From Hodarchaeum sp048939725 (GTDB taxonomy: Archaea; Asgardarchaeota; Heimdallarchaeia; Hodarchaeales; Hodarchaeaceae), in assembly GCA_048939725.1 (NCBI GenBank), contig JBHLPG010000001.1:59595-123594 (forward strand): a stretch of 64,000 bases of DNA. The letters run 5' to 3'. Within the stretch, counting starts at the first letter, position 1. Every line of letters begins with the position of its first letter. Shown piece by piece: positions 1 to 8,652 of the stretch. Under the pieces are notes generated by a model. The model worked only from the letters and a program-made list of their open reading frames with translations. It had not been told where the DNA came from and ran no database searches. A program made the translations under genes and the position numbers.

Positions 1-1841
1 CGTACTTCCTCTATTATATCTCCAGCTGCTCTACTAACTGCTCGGATATTGAATGCAGCGAAAATCCAAGGTAAAGCTGCACCAAGTAGAAGGCCTACAA
101 AAACTGCAGGGATATTTACTCGTAATCCCTCTGCTAGTGGATTTGTTATGCCTAAATTTTCTACAACTACTTGAACATCAGTAACAAAAGATGCAAATAA
201 GCTAACTGCGGCAATGACGGCTGATGCAATAGCAATTCCTTTAGTAATTGCCTTGGTAGTATTTCCAACAGCATCCAATTCTTCTAACACAGCTGTTGAT
301 TCTTTGTCCATTGATGTTAATTCAGCGATCCCTTGTGCGTTGTCACTAATAGGGCCAAAGGAATCCATTGCTACATTATTACCTGTGTGAGAAAGCATGC
401 CAATTCCAATAAGTGATATACCATAAAGCATGTATTGAAGAATTTGTGATTGATTTACAAATAATTCACGAATTCCTAAAAATCCACCAAAGATTTCGTT
501 GCCTGGGAGAATCAGGAATGTACCGACAGCTATTACAAAAGAAACACAGATGGTAACAACAGCCCAGACGCTAGATTCGTATCCAAGAGCAAGTCCAGAG
601 AGAATAGTCGTTGCAGGTCCTCCATGCATTGAATCAACAACCTCTTGAACAGGTCCTCGTTCCTTTGAGGTAAACCTTGCAGTAATTGGATTAAACGAAA
701 CTGCGAGCATAACACCTGTAGCAGTAAGAAATGCAAGTCTCCAGTCACCTATGTAGAAAATAGCGAAAATAAATGATGTTACAATCGTAATTGCGCTAGA
801 AAGCTCATATGATTGGAACATAGCTTTCTCTGCATCAGGTGTCTTCCAGAGAGCTACTGCAAAAGTACCAACCATTGAACTGATTACACCAATCCCTCGA
901 ACAATAAGTGGGTACATAATCCACACAATAGCTTGTACGAGGGAAAGACCTTCATCTAGTGCTAGTCCAAAAAGAAACAAACCGAGTATAAGTGACGAGA
1001 CAATAGTAACTTCATAAGATTCAAAGATGTCCGCTGCCATCCCCGCACAGTCCCCAACATTATCTCCTACGAGATCTGCAATAACGGCAGCATTTCGAGG
1101 ATCGTCCTCTGGAATATCTTTCTCAACCTTTCCAACGAGATCAGCCCCAACATCAGCTGCTTTTGTATATATACCACCTCCTACTCTCATGAAAAGAGCG
1201 AGAATAGTACCACCGAACCCAAATCCAAGAAGGGCATCGGGGGCTGCGGTTCCCAAGATTATAAAAATCAATGTGCCTCCTAAAAGACCAAAGCCATCAG
1301 TCAACATACCCGTGACAGTTCCCGCATGATAAGCAATCGAAAGTGCTTTGTTATATCGTCGGTCAACATCCAAAAGCTTTCCGTTTTCGTCTGTAGCTCC
1401 TTGAGCAGCAGCAGCAACCCTTAAATTACCATGAACAGCAATACGCATTCCAAATTGACCGACCATCAAAGAAAAACTTGCTCCCATAATGAAAGCTATC
1501 GTTCGGCCAACTGCTATTATCAACGTCCTAGTTGCTTCAGGATAATCTTTTAATTCAAGTTGAGCCCCTTCTGATGTATGGATTAAGTATACGCTTAGAA
1601 ATAGCGCACCTGTTAGTAGGATAACTATCGGGAGAATAGTTCTCAACTGTTTCTGAAGGTATGCGTCGGAGCCTTCCTTGATAGCACTCCAAACTTCCTT
1701 CATTTCCTCTGTTCCAGTGTCGTGACTCATTACGTCTCGTCTTAACAACCATGAATAGATGAAGCTTAAGATTGCAACAATAACGACGCCAATGAGGACT
1801 AGTTGTTCAAAAAGACCTAGATCCATGAAAGTCGTAAACAT
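1..1841 (-). CDS. hppA: Membrane-bound proton-pumping pyrophosphatase (partial, C-terminus beyond left edge)
   Basis: The protein couples pyrophosphate hydrolysis to ion pumping across the cell membrane. Reading leftward from the ATG at 1841, about 613 codons are present and the frame stays open at base 1, so the C-terminus is missing. The PPi-binding motif DVGADLVGKVE is encoded near 1120-1160, followed by acidic metal-binding segments, among many hydrophobic helices. The GNTTKA motif (bases 249-266) has Lys where K+-dependent enzymes have Ala. In this family that Lys marks the K+-independent H+-pumping type, so H+ pumping is inferred. The gene is transcribed away from ndk across a 418-base gap. 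Confidence 0.95.
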   Translation of the reverse strand, partial: MFTTFMDLGLFEQLVLIGVVIVAILSFIYSWLLRRDVMSHDTGTEEMKEVWSAIKEGSDAYLQKQLRTILPIVILLTGALFLSVYLIHTSEGAQLELKDYPEATRTLIIAVGRTIAFIMGASFSLMVGQFGMRIAVHGNLRVAAAAQGATDENGKLLDVDRRYNKALSIAYHAGTVTGMLTDGFGLLGGTLIFIILGTAAPDALLGFGFGGTILALFMRVGGGIYTKAADVGADLVGKVEKDIPEDDPRNAAVIADLVGDNVGDCAGMAADIFESYEVTIVSSLILGLFLFGLALDEGLSLVQAIVWIMYPLIVRGIGVISSMVGTFAVALWKTPDAEKAMFQSYELSSAITIVTSFIFAIFYIGDWRLAFLTATGVMLAVSFNPITARFTSKERGPVQEVVDSMHGGPATTILSGLALGYESSVWAVVTICVSFVIAVGTFLILPGNEIFGGFLGIRELFVNQSQILQYMLYGISLIGIGMLSHTGNNVAMDSFGPISDNAQGIAELTSMDKESTAVLEELDAVGNTTKAITKGIAIASAVIAAVSLFASFVTDVQVVVENLGITNPLAEGLRVNIPAVFVGLLLGAALPWIFAAFNIRAVSRAAGDIIEEV

Positions 1842-2259
1842 GATTTTACATTTCCTTTCTACAGATTTATCTGGAACCTAAATTTTGACAGGAGATAAGA
1901 TGTGATTTACTATTAACAAAATTTCGGTTCCTAATCTAAATTTAATCGTTTTTTCAGTTAATAGTTGTTTGTGAACAGGAGTATTCACGGTGTTCTGCTC
2001 AAACAACTTGGTGAGAAATCCATTTTTAAAAATTTTAAATAATTTTTTCCTTCTTTTGGATTCAAAATTCTCAGGTTGCGTTTTTTGGAAACAATTCAAA
2101 CATGTCTATATTGTAATTGCAAATCAGGCAATATTAATACTGTAAAAGTAAATCCAAAAGAAAGTTTCTTCAGGATGTTCCTATGGGAGACAAATTTATT
2201 TTTAATTGTTGATTAGATAAAATACGAGAATATCAATTCAAATCTATTAGGTGAATAAT
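1842..2259. other. Divergent intergenic region, hppA / ndk
   Basis: AT-rich gap between two divergent starts, so it should hold both promoters. TATA-like AT runs lie near 2030-2045 (minus-strand reading, toward hppA) and near 2190-2205 (plus strand, toward ndk). A short open frame at 1878-2099 on the minus strand has biased, low-information composition and no SD, and is not called as a gene. Confidence 0.4.
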
Positions 2260-2709
2260 ATGTCCGAAAAGACACTTCTTATGATCAAACCTGATGCAGT
2301 CCAAAGATCATTAATCGGCCGAATTATCTCACGGATTGAGGAAAAAGGCCTCAAGATAATCGGTTTAAAAATGGTCCAATTAACGAACCATAAAGTAGAT
2401 CAACTCTACGACATTCATATTGGCAAAAGCTTCTATGAAATATTGAAATCCTTTATAATCTCTGGACCTGTAATAGCCATTGCAATTCAAGGTAACAATG
2501 TTGTTAAAGTCGTACGGAAACTAGCTGGGATAACAAACTCTCCAGATGCGGAACCAGGTACAATCCGCGGGGATTTTGGACTAGATTTAACTAAGAATAT
2601 TGTTCACGCTTCTGATGCCGTTGATCGAGCGCAATATGAGCTAGGTACCTTATTTAAAGCTGGTGAACTCATAGAATATGAGCTAATTAATGAACCATGG
2701 ATAAGGTAA
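2260..2709 (+). CDS. ndk: Nucleoside diphosphate kinase
   Basis: Transfers the gamma-phosphate between nucleoside triphosphates and diphosphates in the cytoplasm through a phosphohistidine. The protein is about 149 residues, normal for the family. It opens with KTLLMIKPDAVQR and carries the active-site histidine in NIVHASD, preceded by the conserved PGTIRGDF segment. The ATG at 2260 is preferred over an in-frame GTG at 2251 because the SD-like AGGTG overlaps that GTG and is correctly spaced for the ATG. The next gene downstream is an RPA-like protein. Confidence 0.96.
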   Translation: MSEKTLLMIKPDAVQRSLIGRIISRIEEKGLKIIGLKMVQLTNHKVDQLYDIHIGKSFYEILKSFIISGPVIAIAIQGNNVVKVVRKLAGITNSPDAEPGTIRGDFGLDLTKNIVHASDAVDRAQYELGTLFKAGELIEYELINEPWIR

Positions 2710-2769
2710 TTATGTGAAAACTAAAAAGAATTCTATAACACATAAAAATTTTTAATAGGAGGATTTGCT

Positions 2770-3426
2770 ATTCAACGACGTTATCCCAATAGAAGAATAA
2801 GAATAGAAAGTATTAACCGTTCCCAGGTTTTAAAAGACGATGAAGAACGTTGGAGGTTAATCACACCAAATGGAGATAATATTTTTCGATTATGGGTCAT
2901 GGGAATAGTCACTGATAAATATTCTGGGGAAAATAACTATATTGGATTAAAAATAGAAGATGGATCAGGAGCTATAATCGTTAAAACATGGGATGGTCGG
3001 CTTGAACAATTACAGAAATGGGATAAAATTGAAGTTTTAGGTCAAATACAAATATCTGAGAGAGATGGAAATATTGATGTCTTCATTTCCCCTGATATTA
3101 TTCATCCTATCACGGATGATAACTGGTTCTTAGTTCATCGATTGAAAATCGTTCAACAGCTTCAACATGACGTCTCGATTGAAGTTGAGTCTGCAAAAGT
3201 AGGGGGTTTAGAGCTCGGTATTGCTTCTATAGAAGATCTTAAGATTAAATTGAGAACAGCAGTAAGAAAACTTGATAAGGGAAATGGAGTTTCATACGAT
3301 CAATTGGTTAGTAAATTTCCAAATGTTGCAGAAGTTCAGATTGATGAAGCCATTACTGAGTTATTAGAATCGGGTGAGTTCTTCGAACCAAAAGCAGGGG
3401 TCTATTCTTCTGCTATTGATTCTTAA
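2770..3426 (+). CDS. RPA32-like single-stranded DNA-binding protein (OB fold plus winged helix), probable ATT start
   Basis: Likely subunit of a replication protein A-like complex. Residues about 10-120 form an OB-fold, with basic first strand, LWVMGIVTD and the IEDGSGAIIVKTWDG strand pair. The last ~65 residues read as a winged helix (YDQLVSKFPNVAEVQIDEAI), the order seen in eukaryotic RPA32. Start: there is no in-frame ATG, GTG or TTG between the stop at 2743 and the ATG at 2899, but the frame is open and protein-like from 2770. A perfect GGAGGA (2758-2763) stands 6 bases before ATT at 2770. Starting at 2899 would delete the first OB strands. Function is inferred from fold; the start is uncertain. 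Confidence 0.75.
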   Translation: MQRRYPNRRIRIESINRSQVLKDDEERWRLITPNGDNIFRLWVMGIVTDKYSGENNYIGLKIEDGSGAIIVKTWDGRLEQLQKWDKIEVLGQIQISERDGNIDVFISPDIIHPITDDNWFLVHRLKIVQQLQHDVSIEVESAKVGGLELGIASIEDLKIKLRTAVRKLDKGNGVSYDQLVSKFPNVAEVQIDEAITELLESGEFFEPKAGVYSSAIDS

Positions 3427-3457
3427 TCATATTTTAATATTACACTTTCCTAAGATG

Positions 3458-4009
3458 CTAAGGTCTATTCCATTGAAAAATATAATATCTTATTTGTTGG
3501 TCTGATAAGACTGTTGCAATGACATATCTTTTTCTTACTGAGGTAGCTAATCGCCCAGCACGAACTAAATCGATAGGTTCAATTCGAGACGTCTTCGGAA
3601 CTACTGAAATCAAGAATGGGGAGTGGTCAATTCCTGGTCCTCGACGATATACTGCAAAATCAGTTCCAAATTTCAATCCAGGGCGTACAATATAACGTTT
3701 ATTACGAAGATCCAAAAAAACTGCGAAAAGGTCATCAAAATTTGGAAATCGTTCCTCACAAAGCTCTAAATACTTTTTTTTGGATAATACTGATCCATCC
3801 TCCTCATGAATTACGATTTTATCCTTGTCTTGAAGAAAAGCAGCTTCTAGTAATGTGAGTTCTAAAGGTCGATCAAACCTTGGAGATTTTGGTTTCCGTA
3901 TTCCTACAGGTTTACCAAAATAACCCAGTTGATAGATATAGCTTCCTTGTTCGGGATCCCAAATAATGACATGTTTGTCAATTATTTGAGCTGGAATGGG
4001 AATTTCCAT
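3458..4009 (-). CDS. endA: tRNA-splicing endonuclease
   Basis: Cuts introns at bulge-helix-bulge motifs in pre-tRNA. The 183-residue length matches the homotetrameric archaeal type. The catalytic triad is visible in the C-terminal domain: Tyr121 in AVYRRGPG, His129 in IDHSPFL and Lys160 in SVRKRYVIA. The N-terminal domain contains the typical KYLELCEERFPNF helix. The enzyme is relevant here because the tRNA-Thr at 29.5 kb appears to carry two introns, one outside the anticodon loop. It faces the RPA32-like gene convergently with a 31-base gap. Confidence 0.95.
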   Translation of the reverse strand: MEIPIPAQIIDKHVIIWDPEQGSYIYQLGYFGKPVGIRKPKSPRFDRPLELTLLEAAFLQDKDKIVIHEEDGSVLSKKKYLELCEERFPNFDDLFAVFLDLRNKRYIVRPGLKFGTDFAVYRRGPGIDHSPFLISVVPKTSRIEPIDLVRAGRLATSVRKRYVIATVLSDQQIRYYIFQWNRP

Positions 4010-4046
4010 GTTATATTGCTTCCAAGGAAAATCAAGGCTTATGAGC

Positions 4047-4658
4047 TTATTCGTTTCTTGGTCTTAGATTTAGTTTCGGAGCAATTAATCTAGTAGCCAA
4101 GATTATGTCAAGAACAATAATTACTATGAGTAATGTAATGGCAGCGTTGAAATTTGCTAAAGAAAAATCCTCTGGAGTCTCTATGACTGTGATCTCAACC
4201 TGATTACTGATCGTTGTAAATTTGGTGGGGGTAACTTCAGAGTCATAATACTCAATCTGAGCTGAGTATAAATAGTATGTACCTATTGATTTTGCTGTTA
4301 CCAAGTAACTGAACTGTCGGCTTTCATTACTCCGAATTTGCCCATAAGACAATTCGGTCAGTCCAGAAACTTCGAAAATCCAAGGTTGATTTAGTTTGTC
4401 AATGAAAGTAACATTGTAGGCTGTTTTATTTCCAATATTTTCTATAATAATAGTGACTACAATACTATTACCAATGACAACTTCACTTCGATCAGATGTC
4501 TTAGTGACAAATAACTTAGGATAAGATCCATCTTTTCGCTTCATATCAAATATTGAAGCATTTATGGGTTTAATTGACTGATTAAGAGTCATATGAATTA
4601 TATTTAAGCTTATAACTGTTAGAAGAATGAACCAAACCCATTTTGTCCTATTGAACAT
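4047..4658 (-). CDS. TRAP-beta-like membrane-anchored Ig-fold protein
   Basis: A 203-residue protein with an N-terminal hydrophobic signal or anchor (residues ~8-28), an extracellular beta-sandwich domain and a C-terminal membrane helix (~170-190) followed by a short basic tail. The domain includes VVIGNSIVVTIIIENIGNKT and a tyrosine-rich strand ending SAQIEYYD. This order and size match eukaryotic translocon-associated protein beta (SSR2), including the 'N-G-T-A' turn and final membrane helix. Generic CARDB/DUF11 surface domains share the fold, so TRAP-beta is an inference. It is divergent from a Get3-like ATPase, which also points to membrane-protein biogenesis. Confidence 0.55.
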   Translation of the reverse strand: MFNRTKWVWFILLTVISLNIIHMTLNQSIKPINASIFDMKRKDGSYPKLFVTKTSDRSEVVIGNSIVVTIIIENIGNKTAYNVTFIDKLNQPWIFEVSGLTELSYGQIRSNESRQFSYLVTAKSIGTYYLYSAQIEYYDSEVTPTKFTTISNQVEITVIETPEDFSLANFNAAITLLIVIIVLDIILATRLIAPKLNLRPRNE

Positions 4659-4810
4659 CAGTAAACATCCAGTGGACTGTTAATTCACCCCTGTATATAG
4701 TCTTGTTAAAGATTCTTGTATTAGTTCAACTTTTCTTCAAAATATCTATGTAAAACAACACACAACCCTACACACAACATTCTTGTTTTACTTTTTTTCC
4801 TCACCCCTAC

Positions 4811-5764
4811 ATGTCACTTTCCTTATTTGAAAAAAAATTCCTGTTTTTTGGGGGAAAAGGAGGAGTTGGAAAGACTACCATGGCAGCAGCTACAGCCATA
4901 CGAGCAGCTGACCTAGAGTTCCGCACTTTATTAGTCTCAACAGATCCCGCTCATTCTGTCTCAGATAGTCTAGACCAACAGATCGGAGGAGAGACCTATA
5001 TTGAAGTACAAAATGTTGACAACTTATGGGCGATCGAGCTGAATACTGAAGAAGCCATGCGAACTTATTCTGATATGATAAGCCATCAGGATCCATCAGG
5101 AACAATATCTGAATTTATTGGTGGAGATGATCCTGCCTCACTATCTCCTCCAGGTGCTGATGAAACCGTTGCATTCATACAATTACTCGAGTTTATTCAG
5201 AGTCCTGAATATGATATCGTCGTATTTGATACTGCTCCTACTGGACACACACTTAAGCTTCTTCAATTACCAGAAATGACTCAAAGCTGGTTATATCGCT
5301 TAATTAAGATGCGTAGACGCCTAGGAGGAATGCTAACAGGGTTTAAAACCCTTCTTGGAGGCAGTTCGGCTCCAGATGAGCAGGAAGCTTTTGAAAAACT
5401 CGAAGAGCTAAGAGATCAAGTGGAAATCGCCCGAGTTCATTTAGCCAACGCGAAAGAAACTGAATTCGTTGCTGTCACAATACCTACAATAATGGCAATA
5501 TGGGAAACAGAACGATTAGTTAGAGCATTATTTGAAGTGGCTTTTCCCATTTCTCAAATTTTTATCAATCAGGTTCAACCTGAAAATCCCAGCTGTTCCT
5601 ATTGTAGCGCGAGGTATGCAAGCCAAAGAGAGAATTTACTAAAAATAAAAGATCTATACTCAGAATTTGATCTTATCGAAATTCCAATGTTCGAATATGA
5701 AATCAGAGGTACAAAAAGACTTCGCGAACTAAGTCACTTATTGTATCACGAAGAAACTAGTTGA
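4811..5764 (+). CDS. get3: Get3/ArsA-type ATPase with CxxC motif
   Basis: Likely chaperones tail-anchored membrane proteins to the membrane. The 317-residue protein has the deviant Walker A GGKGGVGKTT at residues 14-23, STDPAHS switch I at ~43-49, DTAPTGHTL switch II at 140-148, and a hydrophobic helical insert at ~155-185. Cys262 and Cys265 (CSYC) form the zinc-binding CxxC that holds the Get3 dimer together and is absent from arsenite pumps. The size fits a single-domain Get3. There is no clear SD before the ATG, so it may be leaderless. It is divergent from the TRAP-beta-like gene. Confidence 0.88.
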   Translation: MSLSLFEKKFLFFGGKGGVGKTTMAAATAIRAADLEFRTLLVSTDPAHSVSDSLDQQIGGETYIEVQNVDNLWAIELNTEEAMRTYSDMISHQDPSGTISEFIGGDDPASLSPPGADETVAFIQLLEFIQSPEYDIVVFDTAPTGHTLKLLQLPEMTQSWLYRLIKMRRRLGGMLTGFKTLLGGSSAPDEQEAFEKLEELRDQVEIARVHLANAKETEFVAVTIPTIMAIWETERLVRALFEVAFPISQIFINQVQPENPSCSYCSARYASQRENLLKIKDLYSEFDLIEIPMFEYEIRGTKRLRELSHLLYHEETS

Positions 5765-5782
5765 AAAGGGAAATAAAGGACG

Positions 5783-6415
5783 CTACTGGTCTTCCTCAGC
5801 CCAACCTTTTTTAATTCTAGCGAAAGCTTCTTTGAGTTCCATGTTCATTTGAGCTTTTAGGCTCATGGGAGATGCTCGAGGTGCTGGTGCACTTGGTCCT
5901 GGGCTAGGTGGTTGCCCAAACCCTGGTCCTGGGCCAGGTGGTTGCCCAAACCCTGGTTGTGGACCAGGTGGTTGTCCGAAACTTGGTTGTGGGCTAGCTT
6001 GTGGTGTTGGAGACAATCCTGGTAAAGGAGGAAGGCCTGAAGGTACAGATGGTGGTGCTGAAGGAGAAGGTGTACTTGGTGGAGGTGTTGAAGCTGTGAC
6101 TGGCGCAGGAGGAGCTGGAAGACCAGTGGGGACACCAGGTGCTGTAGTAGCTGGAGGAGGTGTGCTTTGCGCTCTAGGTGGAGGGCTTAGGCTAGGAGAT
6201 GAAATTGATGGTGATGGAGTAGTAGCAGCTATTCCTCCTCCCCTCTGAAGCTGATCTACCTTACTTGATAATTCATTAAAACTGTTCGATAATTCATCAA
6301 CGATCTCCGCAAGCTGGGAGACAAATCCAAAGAATCTTTTTGTTACTTCAATTAGCGTTTCAACATTCTGAGACTCATCATCACCAAAGAAATCGTCTAT
6401 ATTTTTCATGGACAC
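5783..6415 (-). CDS. Coiled-coil / proline-rich repeat protein with amphipathic C-terminal motif
   Basis: No firm family. Residues ~1-55 form a heptad-like helix (FFGFVSQLAEIVDELSNSFNELSSKV). Residues ~60-180 are almost entirely Pro, Ser, Ala and Gly, ending in three tandem copies of a GFGQPPGP-type unit. The last ~27 residues form an amphipathic helix (LKAQMNMELKEAFARIKKG) resembling a WH2 actin-binding motif. The layout (coil, polyproline, WH2-like tail) resembles WASP/WASH-type regulators, and Asgard profilins can bind polyproline, but this link is inference. Starts are possible at GTG 6424, GTG 6415 or ATG 6409; AGGTG six bases upstream favours 6415. Confidence 0.6.
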   Translation of the reverse strand: MSMKNIDDFFGDDESQNVETLIEVTKRFFGFVSQLAEIVDELSNSFNELSSKVDQLQRGGGIAATTPSPSISSPSLSPPPRAQSTPPPATTAPGVPTGLPAPPAPVTASTPPPSTPSPSAPPSVPSGLPPLPGLSPTPQASPQPSFGQPPGPQPGFGQPPGPGPGFGQPPSPGPSAPAPRASPMSLKAQMNMELKEAFARIKKGWAEEDQ

Positions 6416-6424
6416 TAATAGCAC

Positions 6425-6715
6425 CTAATTATCAAATAACTATTCATATTGAAGATGTTCTAATTTCTATGTAAATCAATATTTTCATTGATATTTTAGG
6501 ATTTTGATGTTATAAATAATTCCGTTCAGTCTCAAACTAAATTAAATTTTCTCTACTTAATTTCTTTGGATACTCTTCATAATCATATTATTTACTAATA
6601 GAATAAAATTTCAAATCTAAACCACAACAAGAGTAATTCACAGAATGATAGTTGATTTCGGAAATATTCGACTGAAAAAAGATCAAAAACTGAATTTTTT
6701 AATCTAAACAACTCA
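6425..6715. other. AT-rich intergenic region
   Basis: Nearly 300 bases of very AT-rich sequence upstream of the proline-rich gene and downstream of the folP-like gene, both on the minus strand. It should hold the promoter of the proline-rich gene. I see no open frame, RNA signature or clear repeat. Confidence 0.3.
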
Positions 6716-7573
6716 TTAAGCTCTTAGGGTATTTTTTTTCAAATAATCTGTAATTATACAAACATCCCTTGTGGGTTTCACGTCATGAGTTCGTATAGTG
6801 TGTGCACCATTCATTACAGCTACTGTTGTTGCCGCTAAAGACCCCCATAATCGTTCTTCTGGAGGAACGTTTAATACTTTCCCAATAAAAGATTTTCTAG
6901 ATATTCCAACAAGAATACAGTGTTTTAACTCACGGAGTTTTGTTAAATGCTTTATCAAATTGTAATCGTGTTCTATCTGCCTCTGAGGTACCCAACCACC
7001 TAAACCTGGGTCGATACTTATTTTCGATTTTTCTATCCCTGCATTTATACCTAAATGGATGCTATTTTCCAGTTCTTCTAAAACATCATCAATTAAATAT
7101 ACATCCCCAGGAATTTGACGACAAGCCATGACAATTGCTGAGGCAGAGTAGTTAGAAATTACATCTACAACTTTGGGGTTAGATTTAAATCCAGAAATAT
7201 CATTAATAATCATTGCTCCTTGAGAAAGAGCATATTCTGCGACCTTCGATGATTGAGTATCTATTGAGATAGGAATTTCGGCACTAATTTCTTTGTAGAC
7301 TTTGAAGAAGAAAGAGAAGCGTTCAATTTCAGTATTAGTTGAAATAAATTCTCTTTTCTCATATAAAAAAGTTGGTGCACTAGAAATAGCTCCTACATCA
7401 ATAAAATCTGCGCCTGTATCTATTACATGTTCTAAATGGGATTGAATCTCATCTTCAGATTTTTTGATGCTCCCTTTAAAGAAAGAAGAGGGTGAGAGGT
7501 TCATAACCGCCATAAGACGGGTTCCAACGTTGTCTCCAACTTCAATAGGGCCTAATTTTCCAATTATTTGCAT
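6716..7573 (-). CDS. folP: Dihydropteroate synthase-like protein
   Basis: TIM-barrel pterin-binding enzyme expected to act in tetrahydrofolate or tetrahydromethanopterin synthesis. Diagnostic segments are MAVMNLSPSSFF (pterin site), DTGADFIDVGAISSAP, ISIDTQSSKVAEYA, INDISGF, IDPGLGGWVP and GISRKSFIG. The ATG at 7573 starts 14 bases after the cofE stop. A longer reading to 7654 would overlap cofE and adds non-homologous residues. The operon with cofE suggests joint provision of C1-carrier and F420 coenzymes. Archaeal members of this family may use a substrate other than p-aminobenzoate, so exact chemistry is open. Confidence 0.85.
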   Translation of the reverse strand: MQIIGKLGPIEVGDNVGTRLMAVMNLSPSSFFKGSIKKSEDEIQSHLEHVIDTGADFIDVGAISSAPTFLYEKREFISTNTEIERFSFFFKVYKEISAEIPISIDTQSSKVAEYALSQGAMIINDISGFKSNPKVVDVISNYSASAIVMACRQIPGDVYLIDDVLEELENSIHLGINAGIEKSKISIDPGLGGWVPQRQIEHDYNLIKHLTKLRELKHCILVGISRKSFIGKVLNVPPEERLWGSLAATTVAVMNGAHTIRTHDVKPTRDVCIITDYLKKNTLRA

Positions 7574-7586
7574 ACTATTTTGATTT

Positions 7587-8411
7587 TTATTGCCCCATTT
7601 TAGATTTCCGATTGTGCCAAAGTGGTCCAATATATATACAAAGTTGTGGGGCAATTTTCATCTGTTCATTATACTCTTCGATCTCTTCAGTTGCTTCAAA
7701 AGTGATCTCTTCACATCCTCTGGCTATTACTATTGGAACTCTCTGGTTTGTTTCCCCCATTAGAATTTCTGCACCAGAAACAAGATTATCCGCGATTGCT
7801 CGCGTAGTAATGTGCATAGGACGACCATACAGATCAAGTGTACCAATATCGTCTATTAAAGGTCTGAATCCTGATACTGCAAGTGCGAAACCAGAGGTTC
7901 CTCGTCTTAAAGGGTGTGTCTTTGAATCAGCTATAATAACTCCAATTTTCTTGTCTATTCTCTCAATAATGTCTTTACGTACTCTTTCTGCGGTTCTAAT
8001 AGGATTTCTTGGCAATACAATTAAGAAATCTTCTCCTCCTGAATTACTTTGGTCTACTCCAGCATTAGCTTGGAGAATATTATCTCGTAAGGCAAGCACT
8101 GCACCTGGAACTGCGCCAAGAACTTCATCAGCTTCTTGGTAAACAACTTCAACAAATCGAGGATCGAGGCCTGCTAATTCAGCATCAGCTTTTGCTTCTT
8201 GACGTATGTTAGTAATGGAAGCTAAAGGAATCTGACAACCTTCAATTATAGAAATTACTTTACTTGCAATAATAATTATGTCTTTATCCTGTAACCTGAT
8301 TTCAGAAAAATCCAAAGCTTCAAGTATTATATCAACGATATTATTATCTGCTGCACTGATAAGAGGAGTTTTAATACCATAGAATTCGATTTTCACACTA
8401 ATCAATTCCAA
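7587..8411 (-). CDS. cofE: Coenzyme F420-0:L-glutamate ligase
   Basis: Adds glutamates to F420-0 in a GTP-dependent reaction. The ~270-residue length is usual. Recognisable segments include KDIIIIASKVISIIEG, VLALRDNILQANAGVD, GEDFLIVLPRNP, GVIIADSKTHPLRRGTSG and DNLVSGAEILMGET. The start may be TTG at 8411 or GTG at 8396; the family usually begins close to the IKTPLI segment and neither option has a strong SD. It is the first gene of a two-gene minus-strand operon with folP. It implies F420-dependent redox chemistry in the organism. Confidence 0.93.
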   Translation of the reverse strand: MELISVKIEFYGIKTPLISAADNNIVDIILEALDFSEIRLQDKDIIIIASKVISIIEGCQIPLASITNIRQEAKADAELAGLDPRFVEVVYQEADEVLGAVPGAVLALRDNILQANAGVDQSNSGGEDFLIVLPRNPIRTAERVRKDIIERIDKKIGVIIADSKTHPLRRGTSGFALAVSGFRPLIDDIGTLDLYGRPMHITTRAIADNLVSGAEILMGETNQRVPIVIARGCEEITFEATEEIEEYNEQMKIAPQLCIYIGPLWHNRKSKMGQ

Positions 8412-8652
8412 TATTTGCCGTTTAGGATAATTTGTTCTCCTTTTTTTTGATTTGATAAACCTATATTTAGTAGCAGAACAGGCAATCTTTTAAGTTTAGG
8501 TTTGATGTGTTTAAACAATTAAAAATCGGAACTTCAGCTTGTATATTTTTCAACAACATTCAAACAATTAATATTAAATGAAGAGTAAAACATTTTAGTA
8601 ACATAAAAATCGAAGTTTTCAAATTTCATTCTTAATCAAGGAGAAATCAAAA

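Noticed and set aside
1878..2099. 73-codon open frame in the hppA-ndk gap
   Set aside because: Lys/Phe-rich, no SD, no recognisable motif, and it occupies the divergent promoter region.
5890..5995. Short tandem DNA repeats that could suggest a CRISPR or satellite
   Set aside because: They are coding repeats (GFGQPPGP units) in frame in the proline-rich gene, with no spacers.
5865..6248. Gly/Pro-rich plus-strand open frame with collagen-like composition
   Set aside because: It is the antisense shadow of the proline-rich repeats of the minus-strand gene; no start signal.
7574..7654. Extended N-terminus of the folP-like protein
   Set aside because: It overlaps cofE by 68 bases and lacks family similarity.
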